The position numbers were made by a program, and so were the translations under genes. A stretch of 64,000 nt of DNA, from NCBI RefSeq assembly GCF_003993775.1, contig NZ_RJRZ01000012.1, positions 1 to 64,000 on the forward strand, read 5' to 3'. The notes beneath the pieces were generated by a model. It made no database searches. It worked only from the letters and a program-made list of their open reading frames with translations, and was not told the origin of the DNA. The DNA is from Frigidibacter oleivorans (GTDB taxonomy: Bacteria; Pseudomonadota; Alphaproteobacteria; Rhodobacterales; Rhodobacteraceae). Positions 24,640-32,510 of this stretch are shown one piece after another; the stretch's first letter is position 1; the number at the start of each line of letters is the position of its first letter.

Positions 24640-25452
24640 ATGGTCTTGAACAGCCCTTTAACGCCGGTGGAACCGGTGTCTCCACCCGCGCCCTGGCTCG
24701 GGGGCAAGCGCAACCTCGCCAAGCGCATCTGCGCGATGATCGAGGGCATCCCGCACACCACCTATGCCGAACCCTTCCTCGGGATGGGCGGCATCTTTCT
24801 GCGCCGCGCGCTGCGGCCGCGGGCCGAGGTCATCAACGATTACAGCCGCGACGTCGCGAACCTCTTCCGCATCCTGCAGCGCCATTATCCGCAGTTTCTG
24901 GAGGTGCTGCGCTTCCAGCTGACCACCCGCACCGAGTTCAATCGCCTGGTCGACACCCGCCCCGAAACCCTGACCGACTTGGAGCGGGCCGCGCGCTTCC
25001 TCTACCTCCAGCGCACCGCTTTCGGCGGCAAGGTCTCTGGCCGGAACTTCGGGGTGCAGAAGGACAGACCCGGCCGTTTCAACCTGACCACGCTGGAGCC
25101 GATGCTCGAGGATCTGCATGCCCGCCTCGCCGGCGTGGTGATCGAGTGTCTGGGCTATGGCGACTTCATCCGGCGCTACGACGGGCCGGGCACGCTGTTC
25201 TACCTCGATCCGCCCTACTGGGGCAGCGAGGACGACTACGGCAAGGCGATGTTCGGGCGCGATGATTTCCAGAAGCTGGCGGACCAGCTGCGGGGCATCC
25301 AGGGGCAGTTCCTGCTGTCGATCAACGACGTGCCGGAGGTGCGGGAGATGTTCGGTTGGGCGCGGGTCGAGGGGGTGAGGACGACGTACACGGTGGCGGG
25401 GAAAGGAGCGGCGGGGGCGGCCGAGCTGCTGATCAATGGCGGGGGCGGTTAG
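24640..25452 (+). CDS. phage DNA adenine methylase (class D12 type)
   Basis: A 270-residue N6-adenine methyltransferase. APWLGGKRNLAKRIC (near residue 18) forms the AdoMet motif I of the Dam/D12 family. YAEPFLGMGGIFLRR follows near 42, and FYLDPPYWGSEDDYG near 187 is the DPPY catalytic motif. It probably protects phage DNA from host restriction, a task carried out by Mom in Mu itself. It is the last gene before the phage right end. The ATG at 24640 was preferred over 24592 because conservation begins about there. Confidence 0.88.
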   Translation: MVLNSPLTPVEPVSPPAPWLGGKRNLAKRICAMIEGIPHTTYAEPFLGMGGIFLRRALRPRAEVINDYSRDVANLFRILQRHYPQFLEVLRFQLTTRTEFNRLVDTRPETLTDLERAARFLYLQRTAFGGKVSGRNFGVQKDRPGRFNLTTLEPMLEDLHARLAGVVIECLGYGDFIRRYDGPGTLFYLDPPYWGSEDDYGKAMFGRDDFQKLADQLRGIQGQFLLSINDVPEVREMFGWARVEGVRTTYTVAGKGAAGAAELLINGGGG

Positions 25453-25475
25453 AAAACCGCTCTGCTGCAACTTCT

Positions 25476-25511
25476 GCTGTCACACACTGCAAATTTAGCT
25501 GTCACGCTACA
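25476..25511. repeat. right end of Mu-like prophage with two transposase-binding-type repeats
   Basis: GCTGTCAC occurs at 25476-25483 and 25498-25505, exactly 22 bp apart, the size of one MuA binding site. Just outside, the bottom strand reads 5'-TGTAGCGTGACAGC, a Mu-type TGT terminus, placing the end at about 25511 (25514 would also begin TGT). Phage coding stops at 25452 and unrelated gene remnants begin immediately after. The left end is not in the window, so the 5-bp target duplication cannot be tested here. Confidence 0.6.
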
Positions 25512-25617
25512 ACAGCAAGGCCGAGCATCGCCGAGCGCTGCTGCCGCTGCTGAACGACCGGTCCGAGGGGTCCGTCGAGTTCAAGCACCAGAATATCAGC
25601 GCGGTGCTGAAGGGGCT
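25508..25617 (+). pseudogene. fragment of a DUF3883-like host or island gene
   Basis: One frame reads YNSKAEHRRALLPLLNDRSE and GSVEFKHQNISAVLKGL, then breaks. This matches my memory of the N-terminal region of DUF3883-type proteins, a family linked to restriction-like nucleases. It has no start or stop of its own. It is cut on the left by the phage end and on the right by the GTA relic, where the reading frame changes near CTCTGCGCCGCATG. Family name is by recall only. Confidence 0.4.
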
Positions 25618-28150
25618 CTGCGCCGCATGGTGCTCCACTACGCCCATCTCTGCGCGGCGGCAGGCGGGGTGGACGCCTTCCTGATCGGAACCGAGATGCC
25701 GGGGCTGACGACGATCCGCTCGGGCGCGTCCACCTATCCGGCCGTGCAGGCCTACCGGGACCTGCTTGCGGATGTGCGGTCGATCCTCGGGTCCGGGACC
25801 AAGATCGGCTATGCGGCGGACTGGTCGGAGTATTTCGGGCACCAGCCGGGCGACGGCTCGGGCGACGTGTTCTTCCATCTCGACCCGCTTTGGGCCGACC
25901 CGGAGATCGATTTCGTCGGGATCGACAACTACATGCCGCTCTCGGACTGGCGCGACGGGTTCGAGCATGCCGATGCGCAGGAGGGCTGGCCCGCCATCTA
26001 CGACCGGGCCTACCTGCAGGGGAACATCGCGGGCGGCGAGGGCTACGACTGGTTCTACGCCAGCGCGGCCGACCGATCCGCGCAGGTGCGGACCCCCGTC
26101 ACCGATGGCGCGGCGGCCAAGCCGTGGGTGTTCCGCTACAAGGATTTGCGCGCTTGGTGGTCGAACCCGCACTACAACCGCCCCGGCGGGGTGGAGAGCG
26201 GCACGCCGACCGCGTGGGTGCCGGAGGCCAAGCCGATCTGGTTCACCGAGCTCGGCTGTCCCGCCATCGACCGCGGCACGAACCAGCCGAACGTCTTCTT
26301 CGACCCGAAGTCGTCGGAGAGCTTCACGCCGCATTTCTCGCGGGGCTGGCGCGATGACGCGATCCAGCGGGCCTATCTGGAGGCAACGTATCTCTGGTGG
26401 GGCGAGGCCGCGAACAACCCGCTGTCCTCCGTTTACGACGGTCGGATGGTGCATGTGCCCGAATGCGCCGCCTTGGACCTGGGACGCGCGGCCCTATCCC
26501 TTCTTCCCGGCGCTGACCGACGTCTGGACCGACGGGGCGAACTGGCGGCTCGGCCACTGGCTGACCGGACGGCTGGGGGCGGTGTCGCTCGCGGCGCTCG
26601 TCCGGCATCTCTGCCTGCGCGCGGGCTTGCCTGAGTCCCGCATCGACGTCACCGGCCTCTGGGGCGCGGTCGAAGGCTACGCAATCACGGCGCTCGAAAG
26701 CCCGCGCGCCTCGATCACCACACTGTCGCGGCATTTCGGCTTCGACGCCGTGGAGACCGAGGGTGTGATCCGGTTCGTCATGCGCGGCCGGGCCTCTGTG
26801 GCCACCCTCGCGCCCGACGATCTGGTGGCCGCCCGCGAGGGCGACCTGCTGGAACTGACCCGCGGCCAGGAGACGGAACTGCCGCAGGCGCTGAAGTGGC
26901 AGGTCGCCCGCGCCGACGAGGATTACGACGCCGCCCTCGTCGAGACGCGGCGCATCACTGTGGACACGACCCGGATCGCCTCCGAGTCTTTCCCGATGGC
27001 CGTGCCGCCCGAGGAAGCCGAGCGGCGCTGCCGCCGCGCTCTGATGGAGGCGTGGGTGGGGCGCGAGACGGCGGCGTTCCGTCTGCCGCCCTCGCGCCTT
27101 GCGCTCGATCCAGCCGACGCGATCCGACTGGAGCATGACGGGCGGCTGGTCGACCTGCGGCTCGTCTCCATCGCCGACGCAGAGGCGCGTGGCATCGAGG
27201 CGGTGCGCTCGGACCGCGCGACCTACGACCTACCGCCTGGCGATCCCCGCGCAGCCTCACTGACGCGGGCCGTGGTGTTCGGCGCGCCGGATGCGGTGCT
27301 GATGGACCTGCCGCAGCTGACCGAGGACCAGCCCGCGCATCGCCCGCTTGTCGCCGCGCATGCGGCTCCCTGGCCGGGCGAAATGGCGGTGTTTCGCAGC
27401 CCCTCCATGGATGGTTTCGAGTTGCTGACCACGTTCGGCAGTCGTGCCAGGATCGGCGCGCTGGTCTCCGACCTCTATCCGGGCCCCACCTCGCGCTTCG
27501 ACCTCGGCAATGCTCTGGTCGTCGATCTGCTGACCGGCACTTTGGAGAGCGTCACGGACCTGACGCTCTTCGGCGGTGCCAACGCACTCGCGATCGAGAG
27601 CGCGCCCGGCGTCTGGGAGATCGTGCAGGCGGGCGCGGCCGAGCTGCTGGCGCCGGGACGCTACAGCCTGACGCGCCTGCTTCGCGGCCAGCGTGGCACC
27701 GAGGGCGCCATGGGCAACCCAGCTCCGGCAGGCGCACGGGTCGTCGTGCTGGACACCGCGCTGGCGTCCCTGCCAATCGCCGAGGCCGATCTCGGCATCC
27801 CGTGGAACTGGCGCATCGGCCCGGCGAGCCGCCCGGTCAGCGACGAGACCTACGTGGCGCAAGCCTTCACGCCCGCAGGCATCGGACTGCGGCCGTTCTC
27901 CGTCGCCCATGTCGAGCAGCCGTGGCGAAAACCCCGCACACCCGGCGACTTGGCGATCCGCTGGACGCGCCGGTCGCGCGCACTCGCGGCCGACAGCTGG
28001 GGCGGGCTGGAGGTGCCGCTGGCCGAGGAGATCGAAGCCTACGAGGTCGAGATCCTCGACGGCGCCACCGTGAAGCGGGTGCTGAGCACCGCCACCACCA
28101 GCGCGGTCTACACCGCCGCCCAGCAGACCGCCGATTGGGGCGCGCCGCCC
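25615..28150 (+). pseudogene. gene transfer agent gp15 (TIM-barrel host-specificity protein) relic, truncated and frameshifted
   Basis: The two reading frames together encode about 840 residues of the GTA tail-spike protein. Signs include LHYAHLCAAAGGVDAFLIGT, IGYAADWSEYFGHQPGDGSG, DFVGIDNYMPLSDWRD, the TIM-barrel part, and later GRYSLTRLLRGQRGTEGAMG. The start of the protein is missing. At 26473-26474 one extra T (GCCGCCTTGG in place of GCCGCCTGG) shifts the frame from PECAA to WTWDARPYPFFPA. The 3' end is lost at about 28150, where an antisense recombinase relic begins. No other GTA genes are next to it. Confidence 0.85.
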
Positions 28151-29386
28151 CTTGGAATGCTGAAAGGGCAGCTCGGGCAGGATCTTCAGGGCGTCGCGGA
28201 TGTGATCCCGATTTGCGTCTTCGAACGGGACATCTCCGACGAACTCCACCCAGAATTTTTCCGCGACATTCGCCTTGCTGCCACTGTTGGACGTCCATTT
28301 CTTGCCGGCATCGGCATCGCCGGTCTGCTCCATGGAGAAGTCGTCTCCGTATCCGGCCATCTTGAGCTCCTTCATGAGCTTGATCCCCTCGAGAAGCGTG
28401 ATGCCCCGGGGCTTTGTGAGAACGACTTCCCGCGTTTCGGGCGACAGGTCCCGCAGGTCGATGTTCTTCAGGAGCGGTGGGCGCAGCTTGATCCGGAACG
28501 CGGTGTCGTCATCCTTGGCCGCGGTGTCCGGGGACGCGTCCCCGGCCGCGGGCTGGGGCGTTGCCGGTGCCCCCGGCACTGTGGCCGCATTCGCGGCCGG
28601 GGCTGCGGCCGAGTCGACCGGCGCCTGAAGAGGCGCGGCAGCCTCCGTTGCCGGCTGTGGCGTGGAAGCTGCCGTCATGGGCGGCACGGCGATGGAGGTC
28701 GCGGCCGATGCGGCTGCTGCCGGGATGGCCAGAGCGGGGGCGGACGATCGGGAGGCAGCCACGGGCAGGGCGGCAGCGGGGGAGGCTGACCGGCTCGCCA
28801 TGACCGACCGGAAGATCGGCGTCACGTCTTCGTAGGTCCCGACCTCGCGCTTTTCTCGCTCGCGCGACACGTCCAGCATGACCCGCAGAGCCTCGAAGGC
28901 GAGGGCACGCCAGTCCGAGCTGGTCTCGTCGAGGGTTACGCCGAACTGCTTCGCCATCTCGCGCAGGGGGTCCGTGACCGGGGATCGGTCGCCGAGCGCC
29001 AGGGCTCGGCGCAGCATGTCCTGGGTCGCGCGCTCGGTCTGCGCCGCGAAATTCGCCGCCGCCTCGGAACGCGGTTCGGCCGACGCCCGCAGGGCTTCGT
29101 GGGCGGCGATCCGGCAGCGCGCCAATTCGGTCAGCAATGTCACGTGCTCGGGGCTCAGATGATCCACCGGTCTCTCCGTCGTCAGCGCGACGGCCAGGTC
29201 CGTGAGCGCCGTGAGGGCGCGGACGCGGCATGTCGCTTCGGAGAGGACGTCGGTCCGAAGGCTGAGACAGATGGCCGAACTTTGACCAGGGTTCGATATC
29301 TCGACCCAGGCCTTCGGCAGACGACGCCGGAAGAAGTAGCCCGAAGGGCGTTTTTCGAGGTGGGGGGTGTGTGCGACTCCGGCCAT
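28151..29386 (-). pseudogene. tyrosine recombinase (phage integrase) relic, catalytic half missing
   Basis: Reading from ATG 29386 leftwards gives about 410 residues. The N-terminal domain is HTPHLEKRPSGYFFRRRLPK (DUF6538-type, seen in phage integrases), with helical regions after it. A long Ala/Pro-rich linker follows (residues about 205-290), then the start of a SAM-like core-binding domain (FEDANRDHIRDALKILPELP). The sequence runs into antisense GTA DNA at about 28150 and lacks the R...HxxR...Y catalytic set. It starts about 170 bp from the tRNA-Asn 3' copy, as an integrase adjacent to its att site would. Confidence 0.75.
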
Positions 29387-29432
29387 GCAGGCAGCCTCCG
29401 AAACGGGTTCCAGGGCATCCGGGAGTCGCGGT

Positions 29433-29481
29433 GGTGCACCGGTTCGGGCACGCGTTTGTGCACCAATTTGTGCACGTGCAC
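29433..29481. repeat. cluster of GTGCAC palindromes upstream of the recombinase relic
   Basis: GTGCAC occurs at 29434, 29458, 29470 and 29476. Two copies sit in TTTGTGCAC units 12 bp apart (29455 and 29467). The cluster lies between the relic integrase start (29386) and the att repeat (29559). It could be an operator or arm-type integrase sites of the older element. Confidence 0.4.
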
Positions 29482-29558
29482 AGGTGGCTCCGACTCTGGT
29501 CGGAGGTCACATGGTGGGAAACCCAATGAAATAAGGCGTTTTGCCTATGTCTGAGGGA

Positions 29559-29607
29559 TTTTGGCTCCGGCGGTAGGGATCGAACCTACGACCAATTGAT
29601 TAACAGT
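29559..29607. repeat. att repeat, distal copy (3' part of tRNA-Asn)
   Basis: 49 bp identical to 39005-39053. It covers the tRNA-Asn 3' end from the anticodon stem to beyond the CCA-coding part. Identity stops exactly at AGT|ATC here versus AGT|CAA in the intact tRNA. It marks the distal end of the island. Confidence 0.95.
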
Positions 29608-29679
29608 ATCGGGCCGCGCACCTTTACGCAGCTTTGCATAACCCCGGTATAGCTTTATTTGTTTATTAAAATCATACAC

Positions 29680-29709
29680 TTGACCGACTAACCTGCCCGA
29701 GCGTAGCTT
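29680..29709 (+). promoter_or_regulatory. possible promoter of the island integrase
   Basis: TTGACC (29680-29685) and TAGCTT (29704-29709) are 18 bp apart and lie 50 bp before the integrase start. The -10 match is weak, so this is tentative. The AGCTTT within it also belongs to a set of three repeats (29630, 29651, 29705) that could be integrase arm sites. Confidence 0.3.
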
Positions 29710-29759
29710 TATGCAGCCGTACCGCAACCGTTTGCTATTTGCTTGCTGGGAATTTTGCT

Positions 29760-31100
29760 ATGTCCGACAGAACGACCGTCAAACTCACCAAAACTTTCGT
29801 CGACAAGGTGGTTGCTAGCAACCAAGACGCCTTCTTTTGGGACACCGACATTGCCGGGTTCGGCTTGAAGGTGACCCCCAAGGGCAAGCGCATCTTCATC
29901 GTTCAGCGTCGGATCAAAGGTGGTGCCAGCGCCGCAGTGCGGATCACGGTGGGCGCCTATGGTCCGCTGACGGTCGAGCGCGCACGGGACGAGGCGCGGG
30001 AGTTGGTGCTCGCGATGAGCCGGGGTATCGACCCGCGCGTCGTGGAGGCGGAGAAGAAGGCGCAGGAGGAAGCCGCGAAGAAGAAGCAGGAGCTGGAAGG
30101 CATCACGCTCAAGGACGTGTTCGACAGCTACCTTGGCAGGCCGGGCAAGCTAAAGGAGAGCACGAAGGACTGGTATCGCTTCTTCATCGACAAGACCTTC
30201 AAGGACTGGGCGGACAAGCCTGTGGTCAGCATAACCCGCGACATGGTGCGCGAGCGGCACGCGGAACTGGTACGCGGCGGGTTGAAGGGGAAGAAGCGGA
30301 AGGGCGGGGCACCGGCCAGCGCCAACTCGGCGATGGTCGTCTTGCGCATCATCTTGAATTACGCCGCGGACGAGCATCAGCTTGCGGACGGTGGCCCGCT
30401 AATCCCGGTGAACCCCGTGGGTGCGATGAAGCGGCACTGGGCACCGCTGGGGGACCGGACCGACCGTTATGTTCCCTTCGACAAGGTGGGCGCGGTCTGG
30501 AACATGCTGCTCGCCGCGCGCGAGACCGCCCGCAACCGTGATGTGCTGGCCGGGGTGAACTTCGTGATGTTCCTGCTAACCACAGGTTGCCGCCGAGGGG
30601 AGGCATCCAAGCTACTATGGACTGACGTTCACATCGACCGCGAAGACCCCGCCAGGTCGTATTGGTTCCTCGGGGACCGGAAGCAGGGCAAGCCGATCAT
30701 GTTGCCGTTGTCATCCGCCACGGTTGCCATCCTCGACGCCTGCAAGCGGGTGGATGGGAATGACCATGTGTTCCCCAGCCGGGGCAAGGACGGGCATATC
30801 ACCGATCCGCGCACGGTGCTCGCCGAGGTGGACAAGCTGGCTGGGCGCATCGTGGGTGCGCACGGGCTGCGCAAGACGCTTTCCAACATCTCGCAGCGCG
30901 AGCTGCGCATCGAGAAATTCCGCACCGATTTGTTGATCGGTCACAAGCCTGCCCAAGAGGATGTGACCAGCCGCGCGTACCTTGACCTGACCGACCTGCG
31001 CTGGCTGCACCCCGAGACTGAACAAATCGGCGGCTGGATCGAACAGAAGGCGGCGGTCGCGGCGGGGAAGAACGTCGTGCAGCTAGGGGCTACCGCCTGA
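29760..31100 (+). CDS. tyrosine integrase, P4/DUF4102 type
   Basis: A 446-residue integrase. The N-terminal DUF4102 arm-binding domain is clear (VKLTKTFVDKVV; TDIAGFGLKVTPKGKRIFIV; VRITVGAYGPLTVERARDEA). The core-binding domain spans about 110-215. The catalytic domain has the first Arg in TTGCRRGEASKL, HGLRKTLSN (H-x-x-R), a late LIGHK, and the Tyr in SRAYLDLTDL. It inserts or excises the island at tRNA-Asn. ATG 29760 (MSDRTTVKL) was chosen over the in-frame 29739 codon because family proteins begin there. An intrinsic terminator follows. Confidence 0.93.
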   Translation: MSDRTTVKLTKTFVDKVVASNQDAFFWDTDIAGFGLKVTPKGKRIFIVQRRIKGGASAAVRITVGAYGPLTVERARDEARELVLAMSRGIDPRVVEAEKKAQEEAAKKKQELEGITLKDVFDSYLGRPGKLKESTKDWYRFFIDKTFKDWADKPVVSITRDMVRERHAELVRGGLKGKKRKGGAPASANSAMVVLRIILNYAADEHQLADGGPLIPVNPVGAMKRHWAPLGDRTDRYVPFDKVGAVWNMLLAARETARNRDVLAGVNFVMFLLTTGCRRGEASKLLWTDVHIDREDPARSYWFLGDRKQGKPIMLPLSSATVAILDACKRVDGNDHVFPSRGKDGHITDPRTVLAEVDKLAGRIVGAHGLRKTLSNISQRELRIEKFRTDLLIGHKPAQEDVTSRAYLDLTDLRWLHPETEQIGGWIEQKAAVAAGKNVVQLGATA

Positions 31101-31136
31101 CCGGCATCGTTCAAAGCTCAAAAACCCACTGTTGAA

Positions 31137-31175
31137 AGCGCGAGCAGGAATAACACTTGCTCGCGCTGTTCTTTT
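31137..31175 (+). terminator. intrinsic terminator after the integrase gene
   Basis: AGCGCGAGCA (31137-31146) pairs perfectly with TGCTCGCGCT (31158-31167) around an 11-base loop. GTTCTTTTG follows. It lies 37 bp past the integrase stop. Confidence 0.8.
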
Positions 31176-31340
31176 GTGATTCATTTTAACGGCCGATGAT
31201 TTGCCTGAGTCGGTTAGATAATTCACTGCCGCAGAAACAAGATACGGCAGACATCCCCAAAATCAGAAACCGCACGTCCGCCTGCTTTATGCATTTCAGG
31301 CGGCGACAATTAATGTCCTGTTGGGCGAAGGAGAAACGAT

Positions 31341-31532
31341 ATGGCACTTATTGCGAGTGAGGCCAAGGACGTGGCCGTGAAGCTGTGGGAATGCTTCAAT
31401 GTGAGTCCGGATATGAGCTATGGTTCGCGCGCATTCATGCGCATTGTCGAGCATGAGTTCAACAAGGCCATTTTGGCAAAACAGAATCGCCTCAATCCGC
31501 CGCACCCTGTTCCGACTGTCGCTGCGGAGTAA
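31341..31532 (+). CDS. small hypothetical protein of the island
   Basis: A 63-residue protein (MALIASEAKDVAVKLWECFN...) has a good ribosome site (AAGGAGAAACGAT before ATG). It appears helical with no recognised domain. An intrinsic terminator follows 18 bp after its stop, so it is a one-gene transcription unit between the integrase and the AlpA-like regulator. In satellites this spot often holds small regulators, but nothing in the sequence proves that. Confidence 0.6.
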   Translation: MALIASEAKDVAVKLWECFNVSPDMSYGSRAFMRIVEHEFNKAILAKQNRLNPPHPVPTVAAE

Positions 31533-31549
31533 GCACCGTCGGATACGCG

Positions 31550-31571
31550 CCGCCCCGCTTCGGCGGGGCGG
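31550..31571 (+). terminator. intrinsic terminator-like hairpin
   Basis: CCGCCCCGC (31550-31558), loop TTCG, then GCGGGGCGG (31563-31571). The stable tetraloop stem stands 18 bp behind the small gene. The T-run is poor (TTCCCG). Confidence 0.6.
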
Positions 31572-31959
31572 TTCCCGCCCTCGGTGTGCAGCACCGCCGG
31601 GCACCCCTGTTTTTCGCGCGCTGGGGTGCTGAGAAGGGTGGGGCAGCTACCCTACCAGCGGCCCCAGCTTACCCCCGCTGTAGCGCGAGATTTTGGGGGT
31701 GGCCGTGCAACCGCATTTACCCGCAGAACGCGTGCAATTTTCGCTTGCTAGAATTAGGCATCTTATTGTAGCTTCCCAAGGCCGGGCCAGAGCGGGGCGC
31801 GGCACAAAAGAAGAAGTACCGTCTCCGTTAGTCGGGGAGTAGGGTTTTCCAACCCGTGGACCCGGACACTCTGCCAAGGGGTGTTCCTCTGGTGCTGGTG
31901 ACCACAGCGTAACGTGCCGAACCGCCGTGAGCGGTTTTGGCCAGCTGTGGACCGAAAGC
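31572..31959. other. 388-bp gap without a convincing gene
   Basis: No open frame here has a good start and plausible protein. A 7-bp inverted repeat (GCACCCC...GGGGTGC) lies at about 31600-31630. The 15-mer CCCCCGCTGTAGCGC at 31672-31686 occurs again at 35689-35703. The region probably holds the control elements of the AlpA-like gene, but none can be defined. Confidence 0.5.
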
Positions 31960-32289
31960 ATGTCTGACACCATTACGCCTCCGTGGATGAACGGGAACCG
32001 TGCGGCTTCTATTCCGCCGACCGAGACCGCGTCCTATCGCGCGCCCGATCCCAACAAACTCCTTACGTCGCAAGAGACCGCCGCGATGCTCGGCATCCTG
32101 AACAATTCTCTCGAGCAATGGAGATTCAAGTGCAAGGGACCGCGCTTCATCAAACTTGGTTCGACTGCCCAATCGCCCGTGCGTTACCGGCTCGGTGATG
32201 TTCTTGAGTGGATCGAACAGCACAGCGCCGGGAGTACCAGCGAGTATTCCGCGAACGCTTTACGGTCAATCAATGGCGGGGGCAGGTAA
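31960..32289 (+). CDS. AlpA-like helix-turn-helix DNA-binding protein
   Basis: A 109-residue protein. Residues about 26-85 (NKLLTSQETAAMLGILNNSL, then GPRFIKLG...PVRYRLGDVLEWIEQH) are the MerR-like winged helix-turn-helix of AlpA/excisionase proteins. AlpA-type proteins activate integrase expression or act as recombination directionality factors in P4 and many satellites. ATG 31960 opens MSDTITPPWMNG; the in-frame 31927 start is less likely. It is followed at about 220 bp by the rep gene. Confidence 0.75.
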   Translation: MSDTITPPWMNGNRAASIPPTETASYRAPDPNKLLTSQETAAMLGILNNSLEQWRFKCKGPRFIKLGSTAQSPVRYRLGDVLEWIEQHSAGSTSEYSANALRSINGGGR

Positions 32290-32510
32290 TTGCTGCCGAA
32301 TTTGGACCTGAGCCGCCCGCAGCAAGCCCGCAGTGAGCGCCGCCAATAAAATCGCCCGGAAGTGACCAGCTCCCGGGCGATAGCAACGCAATCCCACCTT
32401 GCATAGCGAGACAAGCACAATGGGAAACCTACCCGATACCGCGCTGCACGGCCAGCGCTTCAATTACAGGCGTAAACCCAATTCGTGCATTGGCGCGGCG
32501 GAGGTGCGCC

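Larger units (their letters stand above)
1..25511 (+). mobile_element. Mu-like transposable prophage, late half (right part)
   Basis: A continuous block of co-directional, tightly packed phage genes follows the Mu late order: lysis genes, gp25/26/27-like, terminase, portal, F-like, G-like, protease/scaffold, capsid T-like, gp36/37-like. The tail module is of siphovirus type (tail tube but no sheath gene, NlpC/P60 and J-like hub), as in B3-, D3112- and RcapMu-type phages. The right end is placed near 25511, where two GCTGTCAC repeats precede a TGT-type terminus (read inward from the end). The left end, repressor and transposase genes lie outside the window. All late genes look intact, so the prophage may be functional. 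The boundary is inferred. Confidence 0.85.

Noticed and set aside
24640-25452. Mom-type DNA modification gene
   Set aside because: Position is right for Mom, but the DPPY and motif I of a D12 adenine methylase are clear.
25766-28789. Single long gene of about 1000 codons covering GTA and beyond
   Set aside because: GTA similarity starts in another frame and stops near 28150; the last 200 codons are antisense to the recombinase relic.
29545-29727. Minus-strand frame across the distal att repeat
   Set aside because: It lies over the tRNA-derived repeat and possible integrase arm sites and has no ribosome site or family.
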